From the NCBI GenBank assembly GCA_009777235.1, contig WRMH01000007.1:1-64000 (forward strand): 64,000 bases of DNA, in the 5' to 3' direction. This document shows positions 7,401 through 16,354 of this stretch, piece by piece. The translations under genes were made by a program, and so were the position numbers. The stretch is from Oscillospiraceae bacterium. Its GTDB lineage: Bacteria > Bacillota > Clostridia > Oscillospirales > Oscillospiraceae. The notes under the pieces are model-generated. The model did no database searches. It was not told where the DNA came from and was given only the letters and a program-made list of their open reading frames with translations. The stretch's first letter is position 1. Each line of letters opens with the position of its first letter.

Positions 7401-10400
7401 TGCTGTTGTAGGCACTGCTAATCAATATAATGGTGTCTCCGTCGTTCAGTCCGCTCATATCTCCGGTCAGGGTGAAAGGAAGTACCGCGCCGGAGTTGCG
7501 GACGAAGTCAATCCCCCGGCCATTGTTGCTCGCCCCGCCGTTGAGCGAATGATTTAGCGTCAGGACGGTGTCGCCGTCCGTGATGTCGCTCAGGTCGAAT
7601 TCGTAGCCCCCGAAGTTTGTGGCTATGTATCCGTAGGTAGGCCAGGCATCGGTCTCTGTGCCGCGAACCGGGGCGGTGATGATGTCCATTGTATAGTGTT
7701 TGCGCGATATAAGTTTCATGTATTGGAGCGTGATTCTGCCGCCGTTGGTGACGCTGCCTTTTGTCTTTTGGGGCTGGAGATTCATGAGGACGATTTCTTT
7801 CGCGTCGAGGGCTCCGCCGTAACCTTCGAGCGTGACCTGTCCGGCGCCGCCGTTGGAATTGGAGTATATGCCGGTATCTGCTCCCCAAAAGTTTTTGCCC
7901 GTTCCGTCATTGCCGAGCCTACCCATGCCGCCGGCCTCACCGGCAACCATGTAAAGGGAATCAAGTTTCAAGGTTTGGCTGCCAAAATTGACGCTGGCAT
8001 CTCCGCCCCTGCCGCCGGAGCCGCCATTTGTGTTGTCGCCGGAGCCGCCCGGAGAACCGTTTGATCCCTTTTGCGTGCTCCTATTCGAGAGAACGGAGGG
8101 GAAAGAACCGCCACTGGCTGACACCGTCAGGTCCGGGTTGTTCGCCAGGATATGGTTAAAGCCCGAGCCGAAGCCGCCGTCGCGGCCGGTGCCGCTTTGA
8201 AGGTATTCGGCGGGATTCGGATGTTGGTCGCAAGCGACTCCGTCCGCACCGGGATTGCCAAACTGGCAGTAGCCGTTGTTCGCGCAACCATTCCAAAGGA
8301 AGTACATCTCAATATACGCGCTGCTGATGGCATCTGCATCGTCCGCCTCTGTGAAGCCTCTGAAACCGCCCGCGCCGCCTGCCATATTATTGATGCTCGC
8401 GCCGCCGTCGCCGCCTTTGGCCGAGTCGGGCACGAGTCCGAAGCCGCCGCCGCCCGCGCCGCCGCCGCCGGTGATGAATCCGTCGCCGCCGCGTCCGCCG
8501 CTCATAGGCATGGACGGGGTCTGCACGCGTCCCGCGCCGCCGACGCCCGCGCCGCCGTATTGCCACGCCACTATAGCATTGTTTTCCTGATATTCGATGT
8601 AGCCGCCGCCACCGCCGCCGCCGCCGCCGGGTCCTGCGCTGTAGAAGTGATCAAGCGGAGAAACTTTATCGTCAGACAGGCCGGAGCCGCCGCCGGAGCC
8701 GCCTGTGCCGCCGCCTATGATCAGCAGGTTTTTGCCCGCGCCCATGTTAAAAGGATCAACAGGGGAGAATTTCTGCACTTCTTTCTGCCAGGCTTGCTGC
8801 ACTGTCGTTGTGGCTGTCATGCCTCCACTGACAGGTCCGATTCCCACGGCGTTTATCGCCTCGGCAAAGAATGTGTAGGCCGTGTCGGGCTCAAGGCCGG
8901 AGACTGTGTAGTTTGTCACTCCGGAAGCCACGCCGTTTACTTGTGTCGGGATGGGGGTGTTATAGGCAGGATATGCAATATACTCTATGATATGTCCCGG
9001 TTCCACATATGTCTTGACGCCGCTTTCATCTGTGTAGCTGAGCCGGTAGCCGAGTACGGGCATGTCTCCGTCAAAGTATGGTTTTTCCCATGAGAAGCTG
9101 ACCGAGTCCGCTGTCACGGCGCCCGTGCCTATAGTCCTGGCATAGGGGGCGTCCGGTACGGAAATCAGCGCCCATCTTTCGGCATCTCCGTCATAAATCA
9201 TCCGGGTGTTTGGGCTGTTGTCGGGTACAAATAGGCGGGAATACTCGGGATTATTAACTGTTCCCGCGCCGAATACATAACTGTCTTCGTCAATCCTGTT
9301 GCTAAGGGTGTATGAGATGATTTCTTTCGTAACGCCATACGCGCCGGTCAACGGATTGCCCGTCGGGCTGGATGCGCCGTTTGTTCCGTCGCCGATGGTG
9401 ATGGTTGCAGACTTTCTGCTCGTTGTGTTGCTTTCCAAAACGATATTGCGGGGATTTCCTGAGGTATAGTTACCCTGAATTGTCCCGCTGCCGCCGATGA
9501 TGAAAGAACCGACAAAGCCGGACCCGGCGCCGACTGTGACGCCGCTGCCATTGTTGCCGCTGATTTGACCGCCGCTCATGACAAACTCGCCGCCAACATA
9601 AACGCCTCCGTTTTTAGCGGCGGGATTGTTGATGATTTTGCCGCCGGTCATGTTAAACTTCGCGTCGGAAGGCTTTATCGCATTTGTGCCGTTGCCTGTA
9701 AAAATCGTCCTGACAAAAACGCTGCCGCTTTCTATTACATTTGCAGAAGAGTAACCGCCGGAACTTGAGTAGTTTCCGCTGATTACAGCATTTCCGCTCA
9801 TATTAAACTCGGAAGACGTGATGTTGTTAGTTTGGTAGCCGCCTTGATTCATTACCGCCACGGCATAACCCGCCGCCGCACCGTTGCCGCTGATAACTGC
9901 GTCGCCGCTCATGTTGAAAGTGGAGCCAAGAACCAAAACCGCGCCGCCGTAAGGTACGTTCTTAAAATAGTTGTCATAGCCTGAATAAGCATAATCATTC
10001 GGAAACTCGAGAGGAATCGCCACGTTATTTATTATCGCGCCGCCTGTCATATTGAAAACTGCCTCTCCTACATAGCCAACTATCATATTTTGTTTTATTA
10101 CCTTCACTCCGCCGCCCGGACCGTTATAATCCGCAGCGCGGGTGAGTGTAATGCCTGATCCCATGGTGAACGTGTTCACGCCTGATGGTCCGGATAAAAC
10201 CGCAAAGTGGCGATATGGGCCGTTTACCGTCAACGTGACGCCGACCGACGATGTGAGCGTATCTCCACTTGTGGGATAGATGGTATATGTGAGCAAAATC
10301 GTCGTAGGTCCGTTTCCCTCCTCGGCTGCCGCAATCGCCGTTTTTAATTCCGCGTAAGTTTCAACAGATGCAAAGTCGGCTTCTTCACATTCGCAATCCG

Positions 10401-10866
10401 CCTGAGGCTCACCGCAGTCCGCGCAAATATCACATTCGCAGTCCGCTTCAATCTCGCCGCAATCTGCGCAAAACTCAAACGACGATGGCGCGAACAGCAT
10501 AAAGCCGTTTTCGTCCGCGCCGCCATCGGCGGCGGTGCACTCACATTCGTCTTCGCGTTCGCCGCAGTCCGAGCAAATGTCAGGTTGCGCTATCGGGTCA
10601 ACGCCTCCTGCGGAGGCGCAGTCGCAGTCGTCTTCAAGCTCGCCGCAGTCTGCGCAAATATCCGCCTGCGCTATCGGCTCAACGCCTCCTGCGGAGGCGC
10701 AGACGCAGATGTCTTCAAGCTCGCCGCATACGTCGCATGGTTCGCCGCCCCCGCTGGGGGCGGTGGAGTCTGCAATCGTGACTGTGAACGAGCTCATCAT
10801 TACAATTGCCAGTATTATTGCCATAATTCTTTTTAGTGCGTTTACTTTCTTTGTTGTCCTTTTCAT
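4483..10866 (-). CDS. large secreted surface protein 1: beta-helix, FN3, Gly-rich, InlB repeats, Cys/Asp-rich repeats
   Basis: A 2127-residue protein with a signal peptide (MKRTTKKVNALKRIMAII, then a hydrophobic stretch to about residue 33). In order: five Cys-rich units of the form CxxCGE(x)4CxC (about 40-165); a right-handed beta-helix region built on FNMTGGxI repeats (about 200-520); a fibronectin type III domain (about 580-690); a very Gly-rich segment (about 700-1000); InlB/Listeria-Bacteroides-like repeats (about 1170-1790); five DDCDCDDC units separated by acidic linkers (about 1810-1890); a Pro-Thr-Glu stalk; STPLANIG; and a C-terminal block with several membrane spans. It is probably anchored through those spans rather than by sortase, since no LPxTG is seen. 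A role in adhesion or metal binding is inference. It shares both ends with the 11720-16252 gene. Confidence 0.85.
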   Translation of the reverse strand: MKRTTKKVNALKRIMAIILAIVMMSSFTVTIADSTAPSGGGEPCDVCGELEDICVCASAGGVEPIAQADICADCGELEDDCDCASAGGVDPIAQPDICSDCGEREDECECTAADGGADENGFMLFAPSSFEFCADCGEIEADCECDICADCGEPQADCECEEADFASVETYAELKTAIAAAEEGNGPTTILLTYTIYPTSGDTLTSSVGVTLTVNGPYRHFAVLSGPSGVNTFTMGSGITLTRAADYNGPGGGVKVIKQNMIVGYVGEAVFNMTGGAIINNVAIPLEFPNDYAYSGYDNYFKNVPYGGAVLVLGSTFNMSGDAVISGNGAAAGYAVAVMNQGGYQTNNITSSEFNMSGNAVISGNYSSSGGYSSANVIESGSVFVRTIFTGNGTNAIKPSDAKFNMTGGKIINNPAAKNGGVYVGGEFVMSGGQISGNNGSGVTVGAGSGFVGSFIIGGSGTIQGNYTSGNPRNIVLESNTTSRKSATITIGDGTNGASSPTGNPLTGAYGVTKEIISYTLSNRIDEDSYVFGAGTVNNPEYSRLFVPDNSPNTRMIYDGDAERWALISVPDAPYARTIGTGAVTADSVSFSWEKPYFDGDMPVLGYRLSYTDESGVKTYVEPGHIIEYIAYPAYNTPIPTQVNGVASGVTNYTVSGLEPDTAYTFFAEAINAVGIGPVSGGMTATTTVQQAWQKEVQKFSPVDPFNMGAGKNLLIIGGGTGGSGGGSGLSDDKVSPLDHFYSAGPGGGGGGGGGYIEYQENNAIVAWQYGGAGVGGAGRVQTPSMPMSGGRGGDGFITGGGGAGGGGFGLVPDSAKGGDGGASINNMAGGAGGFRGFTEADDADAISSAYIEMYFLWNGCANNGYCQFGNPGADGVACDQHPNPAEYLQSGTGRDGGFGSGFNHILANNPDLTVSASGGSFPSVLSNRSTQKGSNGSPGGSGDNTNGGSGGRGGDASVNFGSQTLKLDSLYMVAGEAGGMGRLGNDGTGKNFWGADTGIYSNSNGGAGQVTLEGYGGALDAKEIVLMNLQPQKTKGSVTNGGRITLQYMKLISRKHYTMDIITAPVRGTETDAWPTYGYIATNFGGYEFDLSDITDGDTVLTLNHSLNGGASNNGRGIDFVRNSGAVLPFTLTGDMSGLNDGDTIILISSAYNSNTSAWANNLFPDSIKVPESGLRFDLYLADDALKADVSSYNPNETFALTVLDSYHTDWVDDAFAPERKFVGQFKEGETVNVKAGTHTDGYVFSHWVRIYEEGYEYTWNTSENAYYTMTEEDITVKAIWVPTYSVTVMPGRFGDFAPFTVTGVQEGTSLGSINNYSGFPNWSAFPNFKDHEYFGTPYMSSISAREVFEIDDRYNNSFFGPPSRIVGAEATGWQIVPENGTSREQDIKQSWWSYNEQVTDNMTVTVLWNLPGEGAMAKYPVTVKDSYLDDSESGAGNYLAGENVTVKAGTHPEKYIFTHWTVTTDAGSEEIAPLYTFPGGKSIMFVMPAGEATATANWADPDSLIERFTVTFDANGGSPDKAVDGLLPGTYILAELAEGHKPERSGTVLVGWSATAHSPFDKDAASATVEEALHKEISITDKNETVYALWAIDTDGDGIPDYQESKYTLTYFANAQQGGDVYGLPTPVGGLMKDTAITLSSAQLTHTPIGGADVIFVDWSESPLTILAVGSKAPKPLEEIVITNESKNVYAIWAFDMNKNGEPDYGEHQYTLTYHANAQGGDVENIPAPAVGLLTDTTITVSGKKATHTPINGIDVIFAGWSAEPLPLLTKDSSVTVNLLENVTITNKDENVYAVWATDENGTADIIEDKDDGDEHDDGCDCDDCNPDADEHDDDCDCDDCNPGAVGDGAHDDDCDCDDCIVADEHDDDCDCDDCNPDADEHDDDCDCDDCNPDNSTAADNTAADGGDGDKDKGDDDGKNTVDNDDQGQSQDDMDSFATEADDGNGSQMTAQPGTEDTTAGTQGTTPAPTPEPTPEPTPEATPERTPEPTPERPLSDDGFVGDADDDEYAGANRQSTPLANIGARFGTGTGTLAIANLILSLLGVLLVSIVALQALIGKRGKKGKKANLLSAIILSAASVILFWLTQDMNGQIIMTDVWTIAHAAILALEAAVIIIRRKEKGLSK
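5187..5440 (-). repeat. tandem coding repeats for DDCDCDDC units
   Basis: About five imperfect units of roughly 50 bp within surface protein 1 encode HDDDCDCDDCNPDADE-like peptides. At DNA level they share the block TCATCACAGTCACAATCGTC with small variations, and could expand or contract by slippage without a frameshift when units are multiples of three. Confidence 0.75.
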
Positions 10867-10929
10867 TTTTTTGCTCTCCCTTTATTTTTATTGGTTTTTT
10901 ATTTGTTTTGCGGCTTTGTTTGCCGTCTG

Positions 10930-10958
10930 ATGATACTGTAGCACATCTCTTTTCAAAA
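10930..10958 (-). promoter_or_regulatory. candidate promoter of surface protein 1
   Basis: On the minus strand TTTTGA (10953-10958), 17 bases and TATCAT (10930-10935) lie about 65 bases upstream of the start codon. The block 10922-10994 is nearly identical to 16308-16381 upstream of surface protein 2, so both genes probably share one regulatory input. Confidence 0.4.
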
Positions 10959-10968
10959 TGTGTGAAAG

Positions 10969-10984
10969 TTGGCAGAATTGCCAA
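10969..10984. promoter_or_regulatory. inverted repeat TTGGCA-N4-TGCCAA upstream of surface protein 1
   Basis: A perfect 6-bp dyad with a 4-base spacer lies just upstream of the candidate -35. The same sequence occurs at 16355-16370 in front of surface protein 2. This is the expected form of a dimeric regulator site; the regulator is unknown. Confidence 0.45.
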
Positions 10985-11062
10985 ACATTTTTTTTAGGGA
11001 GTTTGCGATAAGGGCGGTTTTTTGCGTTTTTTATGAGAGAAACGCAGCATTTGCAGTCGTTT

Positions 11063-11097
11063 GAGGAACTCTTTAATTTTAAAAGAGTTCCTCTTTT
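11063..11097 (+). terminator. orphan Rho-independent-type terminator
   Basis: GAGGAACTCTT and AAGAGTTCCTC form a perfect 11-bp stem with a short AT loop, followed on the plus strand by CTTTTG. There is no plus-strand gene before it, so it may end an unrecognised short transcript or be a relic. Confidence 0.4.
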
Positions 11098-11178
11098 GAA
11101 TTGCCGTAAAAAACGAGTTTTGAGGGGGCGGTTGGCGGTTTGGGGATGCGCTGTGGGGAGGTTTGATATATAAGGGGC

Positions 11179-11278
11179 GGTCATAAAAATTATTCCGAGA
11201 GCGGAGCATGGATGCGGAGCGTCCGAACCGTCTGCGCATGGATGACGCAGTGGTTCGGGGAGGAATGATTTTATGACC
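11179..11278. repeat. 100-bp palindromic element (family P), copy B
   Basis: The same element as at 4276-4374, in the opposite orientation: GGTCATAAAAATTATTCC at the left end, GGAATGATTTTATGACC at the right, with the internal GAGCGGAGCATGGATGCGGAG and GGTTCGGGGAG blocks. The flanking bases are again complementary (AAGGGGC on the left against GCCGCTT on the right, one mismatch). Confidence 0.8.
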
Positions 11279-11314
11279 GCCGCTTTGACGATGCCAAAGA
11301 GATGCAGGGATTAT

Positions 11315-11565
11315 ATATCCAAAGTATACGCTGTGGGGCGCTTCAGACCTACGTAAAAAGTGACTGTATGGCTCATAGCGGGGTCTTCGCAAACTCGCAG
11401 AGCGAATTTCATTCTCCACCCCGAACTTCGTTCGCAAAGCGACCTTTAGTCGCTGTGTCAATGAAATTCGCTCTGCTCAAACAGTGCTCGACCTTGTCCG
11501 CTATTTCGCCTACAGTCTCTAATTTACTCCGCTACGAAGCTCCCCGCAGCGTATACTTTGGATAT
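11315..11565. repeat. 251-bp element with 24-bp terminal inverted repeats
   Basis: ATATCCAAAGTATACGCTGT (then GGGG) at 11315-11338 is inverted at 11542-11565 with one mismatch in 24. Inside is a second palindrome: AGAGCGAATTTCATT (about 11400) against AATGAAATTCGCTCT (about 11460). No coding capacity is evident. The shape is that of a miniature inverted-repeat element. Together with copy B and the terminators it fills the 10867-11719 gap. Confidence 0.6.
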
Positions 11566-11592
11566 TTGGCAAATACTCATCACACAAAAAGG

Positions 11593-11614
11593 GAGGCTGC
11601 CTTGCGGCAGCCTC
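11593..11614. terminator. terminator after surface protein 2
   Basis: GAGGCTGCC-TTGC-GGCAGCCTC followed on the minus strand by CCTTTTTG gives a good Rho-independent terminator for the 11720-16252 gene. Hairpin and surroundings duplicate the site at 4406-4427. Confidence 0.75.
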
Positions 11615-11719
11615 GTTGATTTATTTATCATATATTTCTTTCCTTTCTTATTTTTCTATTTTCCTCTTTTTCATATTTTTTGATTATATTTCTTTGACGC
11701 TTCTACTGCCTTTTTTATC

Positions 11720-14700
11720 TTAATTTTCTTCCCCCTTTGTTATTTCGACTATTTCTTCTTCTTCCTCTTCTTCGTCGCGGCGTTTCCATACGACAAACAG
11801 GAAGAGCAGTGCGAGAAGTACAAGCAGTGCAGCCATGTTTGCCATTGCGAGGAGTGACATTGAGCTAAGTCCGTTGTTGTTTGCTTGTCTCTCTCCTATA
11901 TTGGCAAGCGGTGTGTCAGAATTGTTCGCGCTTAAGTATTCGTCGCCGCCGCCGACAAAACCGTCATCAGGCTGAGGTCTTTCCGGGGTGGGTTCGGGTG
12001 TCCGCTCCGGTGTCGGTTCAGGGGTCGGTTCTGGCGTCGGCTCTGTGCTCGGCTCGGATGTTGTTCCTGTGCCCGCTGTGGCCGCTTCTGTACCCGGCTG
12101 GGCGGTCGTCTGTGAGCCGTTGCCGTCCTCTGCGTCTGTCACTAAGCTGTCGCCGTCGTCTTGACTTTGAGCTTTATTTTGGTCTTGACCGTCGCTGTTT
12201 GCCGCGTCGTTTCCATTGTTTTTACCGTCGTCATTGCTGTTGTCTTTGTTGACTTCGCCGTTGTTTCCATTGTTGCTGTCATTGTTTTTGCTGTCATCGG
12301 CGGCTTCGCAATCATCGCAGTCGCAGTCACAATCTCCGGCGCAGTCAGCATCACAGTCACAATCTTTGCAGTCACAATCTCCGGCGCAGTCAGCGTCACA
12401 GTCACAATCTTTGCAGTCGTCGCAGTCGCAATCGTCTTCGCAAGGCGGGTTGCAGTCGTCGCAATCGCAGTCATCAGCATGTTTGCAATCGTCACAGTCG
12501 CAGTCGGCCGCATGCTGTACGGGGGCTACTGTCGTAGCGTTGCTGATGTATGAGTTATTGCTCGGGCCGACTTCGTTGACCGCACGGTATTGCACCTTGT
12601 ACTGCACTCCGTCTTCAAGCCCATCTATTACATAGGTTTGCACTATGCCGTTTCCTGTCGCGAGAAGCTCTGCGGGAATATCATATGTTATCCAGTCTCC
12701 GTATGCGCCGTCGGCGCGGCTGTATCTAATTTGAAATCCCGTTGTCACTCCGCCTCGAATATCAATGTTGGGGGAATATGTTTTAAGCTCGAGTGTGATT
12801 TCTCTGTATCCGCCGGTGACTGTGCCTCTGTTCGTATTTGGAATACCATACGCCCATGCGGTTTTCATTTCCGACGGCTCGCTAAATCCTGCCGCGTTGA
12901 CCGCCCGCACCTGATAGTCGGTGGAAATCGCTGTAAGGAATGTCGCGCTTGTGCTATCCACGTCGCTGTATGACAGCGCGTCGCCGACGTCATACCAAGA
13001 ACCCCAATTTGCGCTGTCGCTTGCCTTTTGTCTAATCTGATAATGCGTGATCGCGCTGCCGCCATCGTTTTCGGGGGCTTCCCAAGTTAATTCTGCCCGT
13101 TTCGGTCCGATTGCCGCCATGAAGTTTTGCGGCGCGGTGGGGGCTGTTTTCGCGTCGCCATCGGCGGCGATGCAGTCGTCGCAATCGCAATCATTTGCGT
13201 GCGGTAACTCTTCCCAACGGGCGTAGAGGGTCGTATCTTCCGTGAGGCTCAGTTTCGCGCCGGGGGCAAAGTCCGTGCCGCTGCCGTCGGCTTTTGTATT
13301 CCAAGCGGCGAACTCATAATCTTCGGGGGCGGTGAAGCTGCTGTCCGCCAAAGTCGCGGAGCTTAGTACCGTGACGCTGTAGGCCGTGCCGCTGCCGCCG
13401 TTCGGGTCGTAGCTCAGGTCGCGGAAGTCATCGACCGTCACATTAATTGTATACTGTTCCGTGCCTTGGAATGTCACTATGAAGCTGTATGTGCCGTTTT
13501 CGCTGACTGTCATCCGCGCTGTGGACCAGTTCGTGCCGACAGGAGCAAGATAGACATTCGTCAAGGCGGGCATACCGGGAGCGGCGGTGATGGCTCCGAC
13601 GTTCAGTCCGAGGTTGATTCTGGTTTTCAGCTCTATCGTCACTGTACCCGTAGCCGCGCTTTGCACTTTTTCGATTTCATAGAGCGGGCGGGGGTCGTCC
13701 ATGAAGTAGACGGGCGTCCCGGCGGGTGCTCCCCAGGGCATATTATTTATGATGGAGGCCACGGCTTTTCTATAATCGGTGTCGCCGGCTTTGGTGCGGT
13801 ACTGGTGGATGGTGATCACGTCGATGTCGGGATTGTTTGCAAAGACATTGTTTGTCATGCTGGTCACGGCGCCGGGGATGATGATTTCACCGCTCAGGGC
13901 GCCATTTCTAAACGCCTGCGTACCGATAGTGGTGAGTCCGGCGGGCAAGGTCAGTGAGGTGAAGCGACCGCCGTGAAATGCGGTGTCTCCAATTTTTGTG
14001 ATTGCGGAACCTAAGTTCAGCTCGCCGATGGCGACGTTATAGAAAGCTCTTGCATTGATGGCTGTTATCCCGTCCGATATGGTCAGGCTGCGCAGCTCGC
14101 TGTTTGTCGGCACGACGTTTGCGCCGCTTACGCTGCTCACACCGACAGTCGTGATGGGGTAGCTTATTCCCTCGTGGCTGAGGGAGGCGGGGACGACGAG
14201 GTCGATGTCCGCCCCGGTGCTGCCCACGTATGTCATGATGGTAGCGTTCAACGTATTAAATGTCCACTCTCCGCTCTCGTCGGTGACGACGGCGGGGGTG
14301 TCCGTGATATCCTGCCAATGGATATTGGCGGCGGTCGCGCCCCAGGGGCGGCCGCTAATGCTGTCTTTTTCTTTTCCCAGCAGATAGATGTCCGTGACAC
14401 CCACAGGGAAGGGAGGCGACGAAACGCTGATGTCGATGCTGCTTATGACGCTGCCCGCAAAGGTGACGGTCCTTAGGGTGCTTATGCCGGCAAAGGCATT
14501 GCTTGAGACGGTATGCACCCCGGCCGGAATTGTCACCGCCGCCAATCTGGTGTTTTGAAAGACCGCTCCTCCGATACTGGTCAGGCTCTCCGACAAAGTC
14601 ACGTCGGTCAGTGCCGTGCAACCGTAAAATGCGAAATTTCCGACAGAGGTGACGCCCTCCGGCAGGATGATCTCCTTTAGTCGGATGTTGCCACGGAATG

Positions 14701-16252
14701 CTTCGCTGGCGATGCTCTCCAGGCTCTCGGGCAAGGCGATGGCATTAAAACGAGTATTATAAAAGGCCCTGATGCCGATGGAGGTCAGACCCTCGGGCAA
14801 GGTAATACTCGTGAGGTTGGTGTTGTCGCGGAAAGTGTCCGCCGCGATCGCGGTGATCTTGCTGTCCGGCGCAAATGTGACGCTGCGGATGGCCGTCTTG
14901 GCGTTGAAAGCCCCATTGGCGAAGCCTTTCACCTCCACGCCGTCGATCTCGGCGGGGATTACGATATTGCCGTCTCCCGTATAGGCAGGGCTGAGGCCGA
15001 GGATCAGGCCGCTCGCGGCGTCAAAGATGAAATCGCCGGCGCTGGCGCCGTCTTTCCAAAGGATGCTGACGGTACTTGGCGCGCCCCAAGGGGAGCCGGC
15101 GACGCCATACATGTCGTGGTCGCCGAGGTCGATGGCGCCGCCCGCCTTGATACCGGAAAATGCGTTGCTGCTGATCGTGGTGACGGAGGCGGGGATTTTG
15201 ATATAGTCGAGGGCGCTGCAGGCACTAAAGGCACTGCCGCCAATCGTCAGCAACCCGTCGGGCAGGGCGACAGAGGTCAGGGCGCTGCAGCCGTAGAACA
15301 TACTGCCCTGGAGGGTCGTGAGCTTCGTTTGGGACAGGTCGGCGGATTCGAGCCCCCGACAACTATAGAAGGCTTGGGTGCCCAGGCTAGTGAGGCCGGA
15401 CGGCAAGGTGATGGTCCGAAGCTCCCGGCAAGCATAAAAGGCGCTGCTGCCGATGCTGCTGAGGCCGGATGGCAGATCAATGGAGGCAAGCTCCAGGCAA
15501 CCATAGAAAGCGTTGTTGCCTATGCTGGTTAGGCCGGACGGCAAAGTGATGGAGCGAAGCTCCCGGCAACCATAGAAAGTATCAGCGGCGATGTCGGTAA
15601 TGCCGGAGGGCAAAGTGATTTCCGTGATGTTGGTCTCCCTAAAGGCGGCATTCGAGATCGTCGTCAGCGTGTCCGGGAGATTGGTGATGGCGGTGATGGG
15701 GTTGTTGCGGAAAGCACTGTTGCCGATAGTCTTGATCTGGCTGCCGTCTTCGAAGCTGACACTGGTCAGCCCCATGCCCGTGAATACATTAGCGTTTATG
15801 CTGCTGATGGTGATGCCATTCACTTGGACGGGGATAAGGATGTCGCTGGGGGCGCCGGCGGGGGGATGGTAGCCGGTGATGACGCCGGAGGCGTTCACGA
15901 TTAGGTAGTCGGCGATGTCGAAATAGGTGGGCTCAACGCTTGTGGGGTCGCAGTCGGAGCAGACGTCGTTTACGAGGGCGACACCGCAGATGGGGCAGTT
16001 TTCCGCTTGTGTTGTCAGGTCGCAGTCGCCGTCGCAGTCAAACTCGCCGCAATCGGCGCAGATGTCCACTTGCGCTATCGGCTCAACGCCTCCTGCGTCC
16101 TCGCAGATACAGGAGTCTTCAAGCTCGCCGCAAAGGTCACAGGGGTCGCTATAGTCCGCAAGCGTGACTGTGAACGAGCTCATCATTACCACTGCCAGTA
16201 TTATTGCCATGATTCTTTTTAGTGTGTTTGCTTTCTTTGTTGTCCTTTTCAT
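11720..16252 (-). CDS. large secreted surface protein 2: BspA-type leucine-rich repeats, FN3, Cys/Asp-rich repeats
   Basis: A 1510-residue protein whose signal peptide (MKRTTKKANTLKRIMAIILA) is nearly that of surface protein 1. It continues with N-terminal CxxCGE units (about 38-100), then a long run of BspA/TpLRR leucine-rich repeats (LRR_5; about 110-860) of about 23 residues with the pattern ITLPSGLTSIGNNAFYGC. Next come an InlB-like repeat (about 945-1015, ending LYARWEE), two fibronectin type III domains (about 1030-1230), a dense Cys/Asp segment (DCDCDDC, CDADCAGDCDC; about 1235-1325), a Pro-Thr-Glu stalk, DTPLANIG and one membrane span with a basic then acidic tail. BspA-type repeats often mediate binding to host or microbial surfaces; that role is inference. 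There is no LPxTG. Confidence 0.87.
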   Translation of the reverse strand: MKRTTKKANTLKRIMAIILAVVMMSSFTVTLADYSDPCDLCGELEDSCICEDAGGVEPIAQVDICADCGEFDCDGDCDLTTQAENCPICGVALVNDVCSDCDPTSVEPTYFDIADYLIVNASGVITGYHPPAGAPSDILIPVQVNGITISSINANVFTGMGLTSVSFEDGSQIKTIGNSAFRNNPITAITNLPDTLTTISNAAFRETNITEITLPSGITDIAADTFYGCRELRSITLPSGLTSIGNNAFYGCLELASIDLPSGLSSIGSSAFYACRELRTITLPSGLTSLGTQAFYSCRGLESADLSQTKLTTLQGSMFYGCSALTSVALPDGLLTIGGSAFSACSALDYIKIPASVTTISSNAFSGIKAGGAIDLGDHDMYGVAGSPWGAPSTVSILWKDGASAGDFIFDAASGLILGLSPAYTGDGNIVIPAEIDGVEVKGFANGAFNAKTAIRSVTFAPDSKITAIAADTFRDNTNLTSITLPEGLTSIGIRAFYNTRFNAIALPESLESIASEAFRGNIRLKEIILPEGVTSVGNFAFYGCTALTDVTLSESLTSIGGAVFQNTRLAAVTIPAGVHTVSSNAFAGISTLRTVTFAGSVISSIDISVSSPPFPVGVTDIYLLGKEKDSISGRPWGATAANIHWQDITDTPAVVTDESGEWTFNTLNATIMTYVGSTGADIDLVVPASLSHEGISYPITTVGVSSVSGANVVPTNSELRSLTISDGITAINARAFYNVAIGELNLGSAITKIGDTAFHGGRFTSLTLPAGLTTIGTQAFRNGALSGEIIIPGAVTSMTNNVFANNPDIDVITIHQYRTKAGDTDYRKAVASIINNMPWGAPAGTPVYFMDDPRPLYEIEKVQSAATGTVTIELKTRINLGLNVGAITAAPGMPALTNVYLAPVGTNWSTARMTVSENGTYSFIVTFQGTEQYTINVTVDDFRDLSYDPNGGSGTAYSVTVLSSATLADSSFTAPEDYEFAAWNTKADGSGTDFAPGAKLSLTEDTTLYARWEELPHANDCDCDDCIAADGDAKTAPTAPQNFMAAIGPKRAELTWEAPENDGGSAITHYQIRQKASDSANWGSWYDVGDALSYSDVDSTSATFLTAISTDYQVRAVNAAGFSEPSEMKTAWAYGIPNTNRGTVTGGYREITLELKTYSPNIDIRGGVTTGFQIRYSRADGAYGDWITYDIPAELLATGNGIVQTYVIDGLEDGVQYKVQYRAVNEVGPSNNSYISNATTVAPVQHAADCDCDDCKHADDCDCDDCNPPCEDDCDCDDCKDCDCDADCAGDCDCKDCDCDADCAGDCDCDCDDCEAADDSKNNDSNNGNNGEVNKDNSNDDGKNNGNDAANSDGQDQNKAQSQDDGDSLVTDAEDGNGSQTTAQPGTEAATAGTGTTSEPSTEPTPEPTPEPTPERTPEPTPERPQPDDGFVGGGDEYLSANNSDTPLANIGERQANNNGLSSMSLLAMANMAALLVLLALLFLFVVWKRRDEEEEEEEIVEITKGEEN

Positions 16253-16315
16253 TTTTTTGTTCTCCCTTTATTTTTATTGTTTTTTATTTGTTTTTGCGGC
16301 TTTATTTGCCGTCTG

Positions 16316-16344
16316 ACGATACTGTAGCACATCTCTTTTCAAAA
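16316..16344 (-). promoter_or_regulatory. candidate promoter of surface protein 2
   Basis: On the minus strand TTTTGA (16339-16344), a 17-base spacer and TATCGT (16316-16321). The -10 differs by one base from the paralogous promoter at 10930-10958. Confidence 0.38.
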
Positions 16345-16354
16345 TGTGTGAAAG

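Noticed and set aside
8152-9093. Long antisense open frames over the Gly-rich part of surface protein 1
   Set aside because: They arise from GGC/GCC-rich codons read in reverse, give Ala/Arg/Val-rich low-complexity peptides, and have no ribosome sites or promoters.
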